Of a DNA stretch of 53,380 nucleotides, positions 26,518 to 35,889 are shown piece by piece. The notes below the pieces were generated by a model that was given only the letters and a program-made list of their open reading frames with translations, did not search any database and was not told the origin of the DNA. The first letter of the stretch is position 1. Each line of letters begins with the position of its first letter. The stretch lies in NCBI GenBank assembly GCA_902805975.1, contig CADCUT010000022.1, forward strand, positions 1-53,380. Reading direction: 5' to 3'. Source of the DNA: an uncultured Rubrobacteraceae bacterium (GTDB lineage: Bacteria; Actinomycetota; Rubrobacteria; Rubrobacterales; Rubrobacteraceae). The position numbers were made by a program, and so were the translations under genes.

Positions 26518-27309
26518 TCAGGCACCCGACACGACCTCGCGCACGCGCCCCTCATCCAGGGTGGCCGCCGTATCCCGCAGCAGCCGTAGCGGGTACTCCT
26601 GGTTGCCGGACCGGCGGCCCGTGACGGCCGCGGGCGCGAGGTCGACGGCGCCGAAGCCGAGTTCGGCAAAGGACTCCACGACCTTCAGGATCACGCCTCT
26701 CCGGACCCCCGGGTCGCCCACGACCCCGCCGCGTCCCACGAGGCCCGGACCCGCCTCGAACTGGGGCTTCACGAGCACGACCGCCTCCGCAAGTGACGGC
26801 GTCGTGGAGAGGAGGGTCCGGAGCGCGACCCCGAGCGAGATAAACGAGAGGTCCGCGACGAGCAGGTCCGGCCCGAAGGGCAGGTCGGAGCCCTTCAGGT
26901 ACCTGACGTTGGTCCGTTCGAGGACGGTCACCCTCGGGTCCTGGCGCAAGGACCAGGCCAGTTGCCCGTAGCCGACGTCTACCGACAATACCTTCTCGGC
27001 GCCACGCTTGAGGAGAACGTCGGTGAACCCGCCGGTCGAGGCGCCGGCGTCCAGACACGGGCGGCCCGCGACCTCGATACCGAAGGCGTCGAGCGCGGCG
27101 TCGAGCTTCTCGCCGGCGCGGGAGACGAAGCGGTTACCCTGCACTACAGAGAGAGGTTGGTCCGGGGGGATGCGGGAGCCTGCTTTCGTGACGACGTGAT
27201 CGCCGACGCGAACCGCGCCGGCCAGGATCAGGCCCTGCGCCCGGCTGCGGGTCTCGGCGAGTCCCCGCTCGACCATTAGGGTGTCCAGCCGCTGGCCCTT
27301 GGCCTCCAT
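26518..27309 (-). CDS. tlyA: TlyA family rRNA 2'-O-methyltransferase
   Basis: 263 aa with an N-terminal S4 domain (RLDTLMVERGLAETRSRAQ) and a Rossmann methyltransferase (LDAGASTGGFTDVLL, VDVGYGQLAW). The mycobacterial enzyme methylates 16S and 23S rRNA and sets capreomycin sensitivity. It lies 9 nt after the prenyl synthase and just before nadK. Confidence 0.93.
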   Translation of the reverse strand: MEAKGQRLDTLMVERGLAETRSRAQGLILAGAVRVGDHVVTKAGSRIPPDQPLSVVQGNRFVSRAGEKLDAALDAFGIEVAGRPCLDAGASTGGFTDVLLKRGAEKVLSVDVGYGQLAWSLRQDPRVTVLERTNVRYLKGSDLPFGPDLLVADLSFISLGVALRTLLSTTPSLAEAVVLVKPQFEAGPGLVGRGGVVGDPGVRRGVILKVVESFAELGFGAVDLAPAAVTGRRSGNQEYPLRLLRDTAATLDEGRVREVVSGA

Positions 27310-27318
27310 GTCCGCGGG

Positions 27319-28218
27319 CTAGCTCCCCCGGTTGCGCACGAAGCGGGCCATCTCTTCGAGCCCCGAGGTGTCTCCGTCGACCCGCGAGAGCGCGGCCAGG
27401 GCCCGCTCCTCGGAGGCGTCGGCCTGCCTTCTCGCGCCCTCCAGGCCGTAAACCCCGACGAAGGTGGCCTTGCCCTGCTCGGCGTCGCTGCCGGCGCTCT
27501 TGCCGAGCTCCTCGCGGGTGGCCGTGGCGTTCAGGAGGTCGTCGACGATCTGGAAGCAGAGACCAAGCTCAGACGCGTACTCGCTCACGGCGGCCTGCTC
27601 CGCCTCCGGGGCCCCCGCGAGTATCGCGCCGATACGCGCCGAGGACTTGATGAGTGCCCCGGTCTTGAACTTGTGGATCAGGTGCAGGGTCTCCGGGTCC
27701 GTGTCGTCCCCCACCCCTGTCTGCTGCATGTCTATGACCTGCCCGCCGACCATGCCGTTCACCCCGGTAGATCCCGCCAGCTCCCGCACGACCTCAAGGA
27801 CCTGCTCGACCTCGGCTTTCTGGTGGACGGTGATGAGGGCCAGAGCCTCCCCGAAAAAGGCGTCCCCGGCGAGTATCGCCATCGCCTCCCCGTACTTCTT
27901 GTGCGCGGTCGGCCTGCCCCGGCGGTAGTCGTCGTCGTCCATGGCGGGCAGATCGTCGTGGATCAAAGAATACGTGTGGATGAGCTCTATGGCCGCCGCC
28001 GACGGGAGCACGTGCGCGGGCTCGTCCCCGAAGACCCATGCGGTCTCCATGCAAAGCGTCGGCCGCACCCGCTTGCCCCCCGCGAGCATGGAGTACCTCA
28101 TCGCCTCCTCGAGCCCGGCCAAGCGCGGTTCCCCGGTGAACCTCAAACCCTCGAGGTACCCCTCGAAGTGGCGGCGGTGCGACTCCCAGCGCAGCGCGCT
28201 GCGAGCTCCCTCAGCCAT
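27319..28218 (-). CDS. Short-chain polyprenyl diphosphate synthase
   Basis: 299 aa trans-prenyltransferase, probably farnesyl or geranylgeranyl diphosphate synthase, supplying isoprenoids. First Asp-rich motif in HDDLPAMDDDDYRRG. The second is DDLLN instead of DDxxD, losing the last Asp. Product chain length cannot be read with confidence. The start overlaps nusB by 8 nt. The exonuclease VII genes often found here (xseA, xseB) are absent. Confidence 0.88.
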   Translation of the reverse strand: MAEGARSALRWESHRRHFEGYLEGLRFTGEPRLAGLEEAMRYSMLAGGKRVRPTLCMETAWVFGDEPAHVLPSAAAIELIHTYSLIHDDLPAMDDDDYRRGRPTAHKKYGEAMAILAGDAFFGEALALITVHQKAEVEQVLEVVRELAGSTGVNGMVGGQVIDMQQTGVGDDTDPETLHLIHKFKTGALIKSSARIGAILAGAPEAEQAAVSEYASELGLCFQIVDDLLNATATREELGKSAGSDAEQGKATFVGVYGLEGARRQADASEERALAALSRVDGDTSGLEEMARFVRNRGS

Positions 28219-28621
28219 GCTGCACCCCGCCTAAGACCCGGGTCTCTGCGCCGCGCAACACGCCGCCGACGAAGGCGGGCGCCTCGTCGCCGGAGAACCC
28301 TTTGGCGAGCTCGACCGCCTCCCCGACGGCCACATCGGGCGGGACGTCTTCGGAGTGGATCATCTCGAAGAGCGCGAGCCTCAAGATGGAGCGGTCCACG
28401 GCGCTCATGCGATGGACGGGCCACCCCTCGGAGACCTCGGAGAGCACCTCATCAAGCGCGTCTCTCTCGACGTCCACGCCCCGCAGAAGCCGGACGGCGT
28501 AGGCGTCGAGGTCGCCCCTGTACTCGCGCCAGCGGGCCACGGTCTCGCCGAGGGGCTTGCCCGTCACGTCGCTCTGGTAGAGGGTCAGGAACGCCTGTTT
28601 ACGCGCGGTCCGCCGGCTCAA
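28211..28621 (-). CDS. nusB: Transcription antitermination factor NusB
   Basis: 136 aa all-helical RNA-binding factor for rRNA antitermination. Seen: RRTARKQAFLTLYQ at the N-terminus, VDRSILRLALFEM and the C-terminal FVGGVLRGA. Follows efp by 22 nt, a classic efp-nusB pair. Confidence 0.94.
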   Translation of the reverse strand: MSRRTARKQAFLTLYQSDVTGKPLGETVARWREYRGDLDAYAVRLLRGVDVERDALDEVLSEVSEGWPVHRMSAVDRSILRLALFEMIHSEDVPPDVAVGEAVELAKGFSGDEAPAFVGGVLRGAETRVLGGVQHG

Positions 28622-28643
28622 AGGGTCGCTCTCTCCATCGGGC

Positions 28644-29201
28644 TCAGACCCGCGTCAGATACTCGTTGGACCGCGTGTCGACCCGCACCCGGTCTCCGGG
28701 GTTTACGAAGAGCGGCACCTGCACCACGACGCCCGTCTCGAGCGTCGCGGGCTTGCTCCCGCCCTGCGCGGTGTCCCCCTTGAGCCCCGGGTCGGTCTGC
28801 GTGACCTCGAGGTCGACGTGCGCCGGGGGCTCCACGCTCACGACCTCCCCGTCCGCGGAGAGCACGCTCACGGTCCCGCCCTCAACGACGTAGCCCGCAG
28901 ACTCGCCGACGACCTCGGCCGGCACGGCGACCTGGTCGTAGGTATCCGCGTCCATGAAGTGCATCAGGTCCCCGTCCCGGTACAGGTAGGTCATCGGGCG
29001 CGACTGGGTCGTGACGCCCTCGAGCTTCTCCCCGGCGCGGAAGGTCTTCTCGACCACGGCCCCCGAGTCGATGTTGCGCAGGCGCGTCCTGACGAACGCC
29101 CCGCCCTTGCCGGGCTTGACGTGCTGGAAAAACAAAATGGTGAACCGCTTGCCATCCACGCGGATGGCGCCGCCGTTCCTGAACTGGTTGGTAGATATCA
29201 T
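28644..29201 (-). CDS. efp: Elongation factor P
   Basis: 185 aa factor that rescues ribosomes stalled at polyproline. Three beta-barrel domains. The modification loop [13 protein letters not shown] is present, its Lys usually being modified or unmodified according to lineage. The ATG at 29199-29201 begins the homologous [18 protein letters not shown] lies about 9 nt upstream. Confidence 0.95.
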   Translation of the reverse strand: MISTNQFRNGGAIRVDGKRFTILFFQHVKPGKGGAFVRTRLRNIDSGAVVEKTFRAGEKLEGVTTQSRPMTYLYRDGDLMHFMDADTYDQVAVPAEVVGESAGYVVEGGTVSVLSADGEVVSVEPPAHVDLEVTQTDPGLKGDTAQGGSKPATLETGVVVQVPLFVNPGDRVRVDTRSNEYLTRV

Positions 29202-29276
29202 GCCCGAAGTCCCCCTTCGAGATGCCGCTTCGAGTGGTGTAGTTGTGCGCCGGAAGCCCCGCCCCAACGCCGCGAT

Positions 29277-29304
29277 ATTATCGCACAGATCAACCCGCGG
29301 TCAG
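29277..29304 (-). promoter_or_regulatory. Putative promoter upstream of efp
   Basis: Minus strand: CTGACC (29299-29304), 16-bp spacer, GATAAT (29277-29282), about 70 nt before efp. It would allow efp-nusB and the genes below to be transcribed apart from the aro genes. Confidence 0.45.
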
Positions 29305-29732
29305 GCCCCTCCCCGGGCGCCGAGAACGTACCCGACGGCCGCCCTGTACCCGTAGGCCCCCATGCCGGCCACCACCGCGTCCACCGCCGGCGAGACGACC
29401 GACCGCCGGCGCCACTCCTCCCGACCATGAACGTTAGATAGATGTACCTCGACTTTCGGTACATCCACCGCCTCCAGCGCGTCGTGGAGCGCGTAGGAGT
29501 AGTGCGTCCACGCCCCCGGGTTTACCACGATCCCCGCTGACGCAGCCGCCTCGCGCACGAACCCGACCATCTCCCCCTCGAAATCCGTCTGCCCGAACCG
29601 GAACTCGACCCCAGGGAAAGCCTCCCGCAAGTCTCTCTCTATGTCATCGAGGGTGAGGGTCCCGTAGACCTCCGGGCGGCGGGTGCCTAAGGCGCCGAGG
29701 TTGACGCCGTTCAGGACGTGGACGCTAGCCAA
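29301..29732 (-). CDS. aroQ: 3-dehydroquinate dehydratase, type II
   Basis: Third shikimate step. 143 aa, the normal length of the dodecameric type II enzyme. Seen: LNGVNLGALGTRRPEVYG, NPGAWTHYSYAL and HLSNVHGREEWRRRSVVSP, which carry the substrate-binding and catalytic residues. Start overlaps aroB by 8 nt. Confidence 0.94.
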   Translation of the reverse strand: MASVHVLNGVNLGALGTRRPEVYGTLTLDDIERDLREAFPGVEFRFGQTDFEGEMVGFVREAAASAGIVVNPGAWTHYSYALHDALEAVDVPKVEVHLSNVHGREEWRRRSVVSPAVDAVVAGMGAYGYRAAVGYVLGARGGA

Positions 29733-30804
29733 CGACGGCTCCTATCGCGCGGCGGGCCTCGTCGTCGCCCACGGCCACGCCATAGACGGGTAGGCCGACG
29801 TCTCTGAGCAGGACGAAGCGGTGGTCCGCCCTGCCGTCCTCGGCGGTCCGTTTCTTGTCGCGCGACAAGGCCAGGTGCGCGGCCTCCGCGTCGATACCGG
29901 GGGAGCGGCGGGGCAGGCCGGCGGCTTCGAGGAGTTCCTCGTGGAGGTTTGTCAGGTCCGTGTTGAAGCGCTCGGCGGAGAGGCCCGCCTCGGCGACCAT
30001 GCCGGCGGCGACGGCGGAGCCGTGCGGGAGGGCGTAGTCGGCGGCGGCCTCAAGGGCGTGGCCGATGGTGTGGCCGTAGTTGAGGATGGCGCGGCGGCCC
30101 CCTTCCCGTTCATCCTCGGCAACGATTTCGGCCTTGAAGCGGATGGAGTGCAGGATCAGGGCGCGCAAGGCGACCGCGTCTCCGGCGCGGGCCGCCGGGA
30201 TGAGGGCCAGGTCCTCGAAGAACCGCCCCCCCGCGAGAAGGCCCATCTTGACGACCTCGGCGAGACCGTTCGAGACCTCGGCCTCCGGCAGCGTCCGGAG
30301 CCAGCCAGGCTCGGCCGCGACAAGGGCGGGTCTGACGAAGGCGCCTATGAGGTTCTTGCCCTCGGGGAGGTCGAGGCCCGTCTTGCCGCCGACGGCGCTG
30401 TCCACCATCGCGAGCAGCGAGGTCGGGAGCATCACGAGTTCTATCCCGCGCATGTAGGTCGCGGCGACGAACCCGCCGAGATCCCCCACCACGCCGCCAC
30501 CCAGGGCAAAGAGCGCGCCGTCGCGGGTGAGGCCCATCCGGGCGAGACGGCGCACGACGTCCTCGTAGGCTGCGACACCCTTCGAGGCCTCTCCGGCCGG
30601 TATCTCAACGACGCCGACCACGGTCCAGCCCGCGCTTTCGAGGGAGCGGCCGAGTTCGGCGGCGTACAGGGGCCCTACGTTAGAGTCGGTCAGGATGGCG
30701 CAGGGGCGGGGGTCCAGCGCGTCGGCGATGCTCCGGTAGACGTTCTCGCCCACCGTCACCGGGTAGGGCGGGCTCACCCGCACCTCTACCGTGTCATCAG
30801 CCAT
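29725..30804 (-). CDS. aroB: 3-dehydroquinate synthase
   Basis: Second shikimate step, NAD-dependent cyclisation of DAHP. 359 aa. Seen: GGGVVGDLGGFVAATYMRG, TSLLAMVDSAVGGKTGLD and the metal-binding NYGHTIGHALE. It overlaps aroK by 19 nt and aroQ by 8 nt. Confidence 0.95.
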   Translation of the reverse strand: MADDTVEVRVSPPYPVTVGENVYRSIADALDPRPCAILTDSNVGPLYAAELGRSLESAGWTVVGVVEIPAGEASKGVAAYEDVVRRLARMGLTRDGALFALGGGVVGDLGGFVAATYMRGIELVMLPTSLLAMVDSAVGGKTGLDLPEGKNLIGAFVRPALVAAEPGWLRTLPEAEVSNGLAEVVKMGLLAGGRFFEDLALIPAARAGDAVALRALILHSIRFKAEIVAEDEREGGRRAILNYGHTIGHALEAAADYALPHGSAVAAGMVAEAGLSAERFNTDLTNLHEELLEAAGLPRRSPGIDAEAAHLALSRDKKRTAEDGRADHRFVLLRDVGLPVYGVAVGDDEARRAIGAVVG

Positions 30805-31289
30805 CGCTCCACCTCCTCGGCGACCTCCGCAGCGCCCCGGCCTTCGGCCCGCACCTCGACGTCCGAGACCTCGCGGTAGAGCGGCAGCCGCTCCGCGTAG
30901 CGTTGGGCGAAGTCTTCTCTGGTATTGCCCTTCAGGGGTCTGTCGGGGCCCCGGGTTCTGGTGTAGAGAACGTTGATGGGTTCCGTGAGGAAGACCGTGG
31001 GTGTGTGGCGTAAGGCGGCGCGGTTATCCAGGCGCACGACGGCCCCGCCGCCGCAGGAGATCACGGCCGGCTCGGGGCGGTCGAGGGCGGAGAGCAGGGC
31101 CGCGTGCTCGAGGTCGCGGAAGCGGTCCTCGCCCCAATCGGCGAAGATCTCGGGGATGGTGCGGCCGGCTCGGCGTGAGACCTCGTGGTCGAGGTCGACG
31201 AAGTCGCGGCGGGTGCGCCGGGCGAGCAGGCGCCCGACGGTCGTCTTTCCGCTGCCCATGTAGCCGACGATCGCCACGTGGTCGCCCAA
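30786..31289 (-). CDS. aroK: Shikimate kinase
   Basis: Fifth shikimate step. 167 aa. P-loop GYMGSGKTTVGRLLA, substrate site FVDLDHEV and GGGAVV, LID motif RGPDRPL. It follows aroC by 3 nt. Confidence 0.95.
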   Translation of the reverse strand: MGDHVAIVGYMGSGKTTVGRLLARRTRRDFVDLDHEVSRRAGRTIPEIFADWGEDRFRDLEHAALLSALDRPEPAVISCGGGAVVRLDNRAALRHTPTVFLTEPINVLYTRTRGPDRPLKGNTREDFAQRYAERLPLYREVSDVEVRAEGRGAAEVAEEVERWLMTR

Positions 31290-31292
31290 CCC

Positions 31293-32459
31293 CTAGCGGG
31301 CCGCGACGCCGGCCTCCGAGAGGCGGCGGGCGTAGGCGTCGTGGGCGGCGTGGATGTCGGCCATGTTGTCCGCGCCGAACTTCTCCAGAAACGCCTCGGC
31401 GAGCACGACCGCAACCATCGACTCCCCGATAACCGCCGCCGCGGGGACCGCGCACGAGTCGGCCCGCTCCTTGAAGGCCTTCGTCTCATCACCCGTGGAG
31501 ATATCTACGGTTCTCAGCTGTTTGGAGATCGTGGAGATCGGCTTCATGGCCGCCGAGACGAGGACGGGCTCCCCGTTGGTCATGCCGCCCTCGATGCCGC
31601 CCAGACGGTTGCTCGCGCGCTCCAGGTGGCCGTTGCCGGCCAGGATCTCGTCCTGGACCTCGCTCGAGCGGTGGGCGGCGACGCCGAAGCCCATCCCGAC
31701 CTCCACACCCTTGATGGCGTTGATGCTCATCACGGCCGCCGCGAGGCGGGCGTCGATCTTGTCGCGCCAGTCCACGTAGGAGCCGAGCCCCGGCGGGCAT
31801 CCGCGGGCGACGACCACGAACTCGCCGCCGAGGGCGTCGCGGGCGTAGCGGGCCGCGTCGATCTCGGCCTTCATCTCCTCGGTGACCTCGGGGTCGGGGC
31901 AGCGCACGTCGGACTCGTCGGCGCGGGCGGCGTTCTCGGCGGCCTTCTCCTTCGGGTACGCGACGGCGCCTATGCGGTAGACGGCGCTGTGGATCTCGAC
32001 GCCGAACTCGGCGAGAAGCTTTCTGGCGATGCCGCCGGCGGCGACCCTGGCGGTGGTCTCCCTGGCGCTGGAGCGCTCCAGCACGTTGCGCAGGTCGTCG
32101 AAGGCGTACTTCTGCATCCCGGCGAGGTCCGCGTGGCCCGGCCTCGGCAGGGTTATCGGGTCGGGCGGGTCCTCGACGGGCGCGGGCGACATCCTGTGCT
32201 CCCAGTTGGCGTAGTCCTTGTTCCGGACGAGCATCGCCACGGGCGAACCCAGGGTGTAGCCGTGCCGCACGCCGCCCAGAAACTCCGCCTGGTCCCGCTC
32301 TATCTTCTGGCGCCCGCCGCGGCCGTAGCCCTGCTGCCTGCGCGCCAGGTCCCGGTTCACGTCCTCGGCGAGCAGGCCTAGCCCCGCCGGGACGCCGTGC
32401 ACCAGCGCCACCTCCGCCGGGCCGTGCGACTCACCCGCGGTCGAAAAACCGAACCTCAA
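31293..32459 (-). CDS. aroC: Chorismate synthase
   Basis: Last shikimate step, FMN-dependent. 388 aa. Seen: FSTAGESHGPAEVALVHG at the N-terminus, RRQQGYGRGGRQ, SSARETTARVAAG and GGMTNGEP. First gene of the aroCKBQ block; 96 nt separate it from the pilus operon upstream, so read-through is likely. Confidence 0.96.
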   Translation of the reverse strand: MRFGFSTAGESHGPAEVALVHGVPAGLGLLAEDVNRDLARRQQGYGRGGRQKIERDQAEFLGGVRHGYTLGSPVAMLVRNKDYANWEHRMSPAPVEDPPDPITLPRPGHADLAGMQKYAFDDLRNVLERSSARETTARVAAGGIARKLLAEFGVEIHSAVYRIGAVAYPKEKAAENAARADESDVRCPDPEVTEEMKAEIDAARYARDALGGEFVVVARGCPPGLGSYVDWRDKIDARLAAAVMSINAIKGVEVGMGFGVAAHRSSEVQDEILAGNGHLERASNRLGGIEGGMTNGEPVLVSAAMKPISTISKQLRTVDISTGDETKAFKERADSCAVPAAAVIGESMVAVVLAEAFLEKFGADNMADIHAAHDAYARRLSEAGVAAR

Positions 32460-32555
32460 TCCTGCCTCCGAACTCGAAACCGTGCCCTACGTGTCCCCGC
32501 TAATATAAACCACGCGGCCGGCTCTATCCGAACCCGTACGGTGTCAGCCGGACGC

Positions 32556-33347
32556 CTACCGGGGGGAGAGCGTACCCCCGCTGTCAAAGAGGTCATCCGA
32601 ACCGCCCCCTCCACCGGAACCTCCCCCACCGGAACCTCCCCCACCGGAACCTCCCCCACCGCCACCGGAGCCTGCGTCTCCCCCGGTGTCGCCGCCTCCG
32701 CCGGTCCCGGCGCCTCCCCCGCCCTGCTGGCCGTCCTCCACGCCGTTAAGGTCTGAGTCGTCTTCCCCGTCTTGGATGCCGTCCTCGTCGGTATCGGGGT
32801 TGCGCGGGTCCTGGCCGAGGCTCGCCTCCTGGCGGTTGGTGAGACCGTCGCCGTCTGAGTCGTTTCTGGATCGGTCGCCCCCGCCGCCCGCGCCGCTCCC
32901 CTGGCCTCCGCCGTCGTCTTCTGTGGGCGTCGTGCCCCCGGGGGGGACGGACGCGGTCGTGGGGTTCTCGGGAGGGGTGGATGCGTCCGTCGTGTTCCCG
33001 GAGCCGGAGGTGCCCCCGGAGGCGTCCCCGGAGGTAGACTCCGACGCCGGGGCGAGAAGCTGGCGGAACGGGTCCTTGTTGCGGTAGGCGGCGTAGGAGT
33101 CGGCGTCGCGGTCCTCAACCTCGGGGGCGTCGGCGCCTGCGGCCGGGTCTCTGGACTGGACCAGTTCCGCTTCGCCAGAGTTGGACCCTTCCCCGTCCGG
33201 GCCGGACATAAAGGCCCCGGCCAGGACCCAGGCGAACAGGAGAAGGGCGAGCAGGGCCAGGACCGGCGGGAGGACCTTGTTATCCCGAACGAGGGCGTCG
33301 AACACGCCGCGCCAGAGGTCCGAGATCCGGGCGCCGAGGTTACCCAC
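32556..33347 (-). CDS. PilP-position protein with TSP3-like repeats and Gly-Ser tail
   Basis: A 263-aa protein in the pilP slot after pilO. One membrane helix (about 25-47), then the KDPFRQLL segment (about 91-98) that resembles the DPFxPL motif of PilP. A Ser/Thr/Pro-rich stalk follows, then a calcium-binding thrombospondin type 3-like stretch (about 160-205: [27 protein letters not shown]), and a Gly-Ser tail made of GGGGS units. The start chosen is GTG 33347 overlapping the pilO stop. It probably links PilNO to surface or assembly components. The PilP relationship is inferred from position and the short motif. Confidence 0.7.
   Translation of the reverse strand: MGNLGARISDLWRGVFDALVRDNKVLPPVLALLALLLFAWVLAGAFMSGPDGEGSNSGEAELVQSRDPAAGADAPEVEDRDADSYAAYRNKDPFRQLLAPASESTSGDASGGTSGSGNTTDASTPPENPTTASVPPGGTTPTEDDGGGQGSGAGGGGDRSRNDSDGDGLTNRQEASLGQDPRNPDTDEDGIQDGEDDSDLNGVEDGQQGGGGAGTGGGGDTGGDAGSGGGGGGSGGGGSGGGGSGGGGGSDDLFDSGGTLSPR
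32614..32658. repeat. Three 15-bp tandem repeats encoding GGGGS units
   Basis: The unit CCGGAACCTCCCCCA occurs three times head to tail at 32614-32628, 32629-32643 and 32644-32658. It codes on the minus strand for the flexible Gly-Ser tail and could vary in copy number by slippage. Confidence 0.85.
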
Positions 33348-33348
33348 G

Positions 33349-33987
33349 CTACTCGGCCGCCGGGGATGCGGTGGTGGTCTCCGGGGGGACCGGTGCTGCG
33401 GGCGCAATCCCCTCGGGGACGTCCGTGGGCTGGTAGTAGACCTCGGCCTCTATCTCAACCGTAAGGTTCTGTTCCACGTCGGGCGCCGCGGTCGTGCCCT
33501 CCTCCGCGACCTCGTAGGTCACGTTGTTTACGGTTATCAGCCGGACGAGGTCGTCGGCCAGCCTCAAGAACTCGAGCAGCTCCTCGTAGGTGCCCTCGAA
33601 AGACATTGTAATAGGCTGGACCGTGAAGTCGCCACCGCCGACGGGCGGGACGGGGTCGCCGCGCACGATCTGGGTCTGGGTCACCCCCGCCGTCTGCGCT
33701 ATGTCTTCTATCTGGACCACGAGCGTCTCGACCTCGGGCTGGGTCGGGATGCGCTTGTTCAACTCCAGCAACTGGCGCTGGAGCTCCGGGGAGTTACGCC
33801 GCACCTCCTCAAGCCGCGCCACCTCGGCCTGGAGATCCGAGAGGGTGGCCCGCCGCTGGTCGCGGGCCGCGGCCCGCTCATCGAGGCTCCCCAAGAGCGG
33901 GCTCAGAAGCAGGAAGTAGAACGCGACGACGAGCAGCACCAGGCCGAGGACGCTGAGCAGGATCACGTTTCGGTCCCTGTTCCCCAT
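33349..33987 (-). CDS. pilO: Type IV pilus assembly protein PilO
   Basis: 212 aa inner-membrane platform protein: one helix (about 8-30), a coiled coil (about 33-75), and a ferredoxin-like periplasmic-type domain with [18 protein letters not shown], typical of PilO. The start overlaps the pilN stop (TGATG). Confidence 0.9.
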   Translation of the reverse strand: MGNRDRNVILLSVLGLVLLVVAFYFLLLSPLLGSLDERAAARDQRRATLSDLQAEVARLEEVRRNSPELQRQLLELNKRIPTQPEVETLVVQIEDIAQTAGVTQTQIVRGDPVPPVGGGDFTVQPITMSFEGTYEELLEFLRLADDLVRLITVNNVTYEVAEEGTTAAPDVEQNLTVEIEAEVYYQPTDVPEGIAPAAPVPPETTTASPAAE

Positions 33988-34739
33988 CAGCGCCGCGCCC
34001 CGGCACCATCGTACTGGTCGGCGGCGGAGCCGGCGTTCGCGACCTCCCTGAAGGCCTCGTCGCCGTCGTCCTCGGGTGCCGAGGCGATCTCGGACGGGTC
34101 CCCGCCCTCGATGCGGACCTCCGTCCCCTTCTCGCCCGAGACGGTAAGGAGCTCTGAGGCAACCTCGAACTCTATGGCGGGCTCGACGAAGGTCTCCCGG
34201 TCGAGCTCGGCGGAGTTGAGCTGGGCGTTTGAGAGGTGCTCCAGGTTGTTCATCCTGACCACGAAGTCCGCGACGTTCTGGTACCGGGGCAGGGCGACCC
34301 CCGTGAAGGTGACGGCCCCTGGCGGGTCGAGGGGCTGCTCGGCGGGCGCCTCGACGTCGACCGGGGCCGCCTCGCCGGTGAGGGTCTGGAGGGCGGTCGT
34401 CTCCGGCACGACGAACGCGAGGCCCTGCAGAAAGTCGTCCCAGGGGAAGCGGGTGCGGAAGATCCCGTCCGCCACCGGCTTTTTCTCCTCGAGCCGCGCC
34501 TGGAGGTCCCTGAACGGGGCGAGCTCCTGAAGACGCGCGTTCTGCTGTGAGATCTGCCCGTCGAGGTCGGCGACTTCTTCTTCGAGGCCGTTGAGCCTGA
34601 GGAGAAAGACGAGGTACACGACCGCGAGCGCGATGAGCAGCGCCGCGCCGGCGACGAGGAACAGCCCCAGAAGACCGCCGGGCACCCCCTCGGTGCGGGA
34701 CCTGCGGTCCTCCGGCGGGAGGAGGTTGACACGCCTCAC
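33987..34739 (-). CDS. pilN: Type IV pilus assembly protein PilN
   Basis: 250 aa. The N-terminal VNLLPPE is the segment by which PilN docks on PilM. A membrane helix (about 24-46) and a coiled coil with a globular domain follow. ATGA overlap with pilM. The C-terminal 40 residues are acidic and low-complexity. Confidence 0.9.
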   Translation of the reverse strand: MRRVNLLPPEDRRSRTEGVPGGLLGLFLVAGAALLIALAVVYLVFLLRLNGLEEEVADLDGQISQQNARLQELAPFRDLQARLEEKKPVADGIFRTRFPWDDFLQGLAFVVPETTALQTLTGEAAPVDVEAPAEQPLDPPGAVTFTGVALPRYQNVADFVVRMNNLEHLSNAQLNSAELDRETFVEPAIEFEVASELLTVSGEKGTEVRIEGGDPSEIASAPEDDGDEAFREVANAGSAADQYDGAGARR

Positions 34740-35851
34740 GCCTCCTCCATCGCCAATCCTAAAGCGACCGCGAGGACGGGCTCCATCGCGCGCAGTTGCT
34801 CCTCAGAGATGTTGGAGCGGTTGGTGGCGAGCTTCTCGGCGGGCCTCGCGTTCTCGGCGGGCAGGCCGAGCAACTCACCGAGGTGGGCGGCGAGGCCGGA
34901 GATAAGCGCCCCCTCCCCGGAGAGCAGGAGCCGGACGACCTCGCGGGCGTGCGGCTGGGCGTGGTGGTACTCGATGGAGCTTCGCACCTCCTCGGCGAGG
35001 TCCGCGGCGGCCTCCTCCAGCCCCCGCCGGGCGTCGTAGGCGAGCGCGGGGTCCCAGTCCCCCCCCTCTTCGCCGCCCGTCTCCTCGGGTTCGTCGCCGA
35101 GGCCGGTCCGGGGGTCGAGGGACCGCTTCTCGGCCTCGTCGTCTGGCAGGTCCGCGGCCCGAGCCACGGCGCCCACGAAGTTGGAGAAGCCCACGGGGAC
35201 GAAGCGCGTCATGGCTGGCACCTCCCCCTCGGCGACCACGAGGTTGGAGATCTCGGGCCCCACGTCGAGCAGCACGACCGCCCCCTCGTCCCCGAAGAAG
35301 TTGTTGGGCAAGGCCGAGCGGGTAAGCGCGAGCGCCTTGACGTCCACGCCGACGGCCCGCAGCCCACCGGCCCTCACGGCTGAGGTGTAGCGCTGTACCA
35401 TCTCCCTCTGCGCCGCCACGACCAGGACGCGGTCCCCCTCCCCGGGTTCGCCGCGCGGCCCGAGCACGACGTGGTCGAGCACGCTCTCGTCGAGGGGCAT
35501 GGGGATGTGCTCCTCGGCCTCGAAGCCGATGGCGCCCTCGAGGTCCTCGGAGGACATGGGCGGCATCTCCAGCACGCGGGCCACCACGTTCCGGTTCGCG
35601 ATGCCGATAAAGACGGACTTGTTACCAAACCCGTGGGCCTCCCAGAACTCGCCTATCTCCTCGGCAAGCAGGCCCTCGTCGGCGACCTCCCCGTCAACGA
35701 TGGTGCCGGGAGGGAGCCTGTGGTAGCCAACGTGCCTGAGGGCGTACTCGCCCCCCCTGTAGGACACCTCGACCGCCTTGATGGCACCCCTGTCGATATC
35801 CATGCCTATAGAGGTACTGCCGAGGCGCGCCACCTTCCTCAAATGCTCCAA
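34736..35851 (-). CDS. pilM: Type IV pilus assembly ATPase-like protein PilM
   Basis: 371 aa actin/FtsA-like cytoplasmic protein. Seen: STSIGMDIDRGAIKAVEV (phosphate 1), VVLLDVGPEISNLVVAEG (phosphate 2) and LLSGEGALISGLAAHL (adenosine region). First gene of the pilMNO operon. TTG start with GAGGGGC adjacent. No PilQ secretin follows, as expected for a monoderm. Confidence 0.9.
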   Translation of the reverse strand: MEHLRKVARLGSTSIGMDIDRGAIKAVEVSYRGGEYALRHVGYHRLPPGTIVDGEVADEGLLAEEIGEFWEAHGFGNKSVFIGIANRNVVARVLEMPPMSSEDLEGAIGFEAEEHIPMPLDESVLDHVVLGPRGEPGEGDRVLVVAAQREMVQRYTSAVRAGGLRAVGVDVKALALTRSALPNNFFGDEGAVVLLDVGPEISNLVVAEGEVPAMTRFVPVGFSNFVGAVARAADLPDDEAEKRSLDPRTGLGDEPEETGGEEGGDWDPALAYDARRGLEEAAADLAEEVRSSIEYHHAQPHAREVVRLLLSGEGALISGLAAHLGELLGLPAENARPAEKLATNRSNISEEQLRAMEPVLAVALGLAMEEA

Positions 35852-35889
35852 GCCCCTCAGCGCCCCTCGCCCGCCGGGTTGACTTCAGG

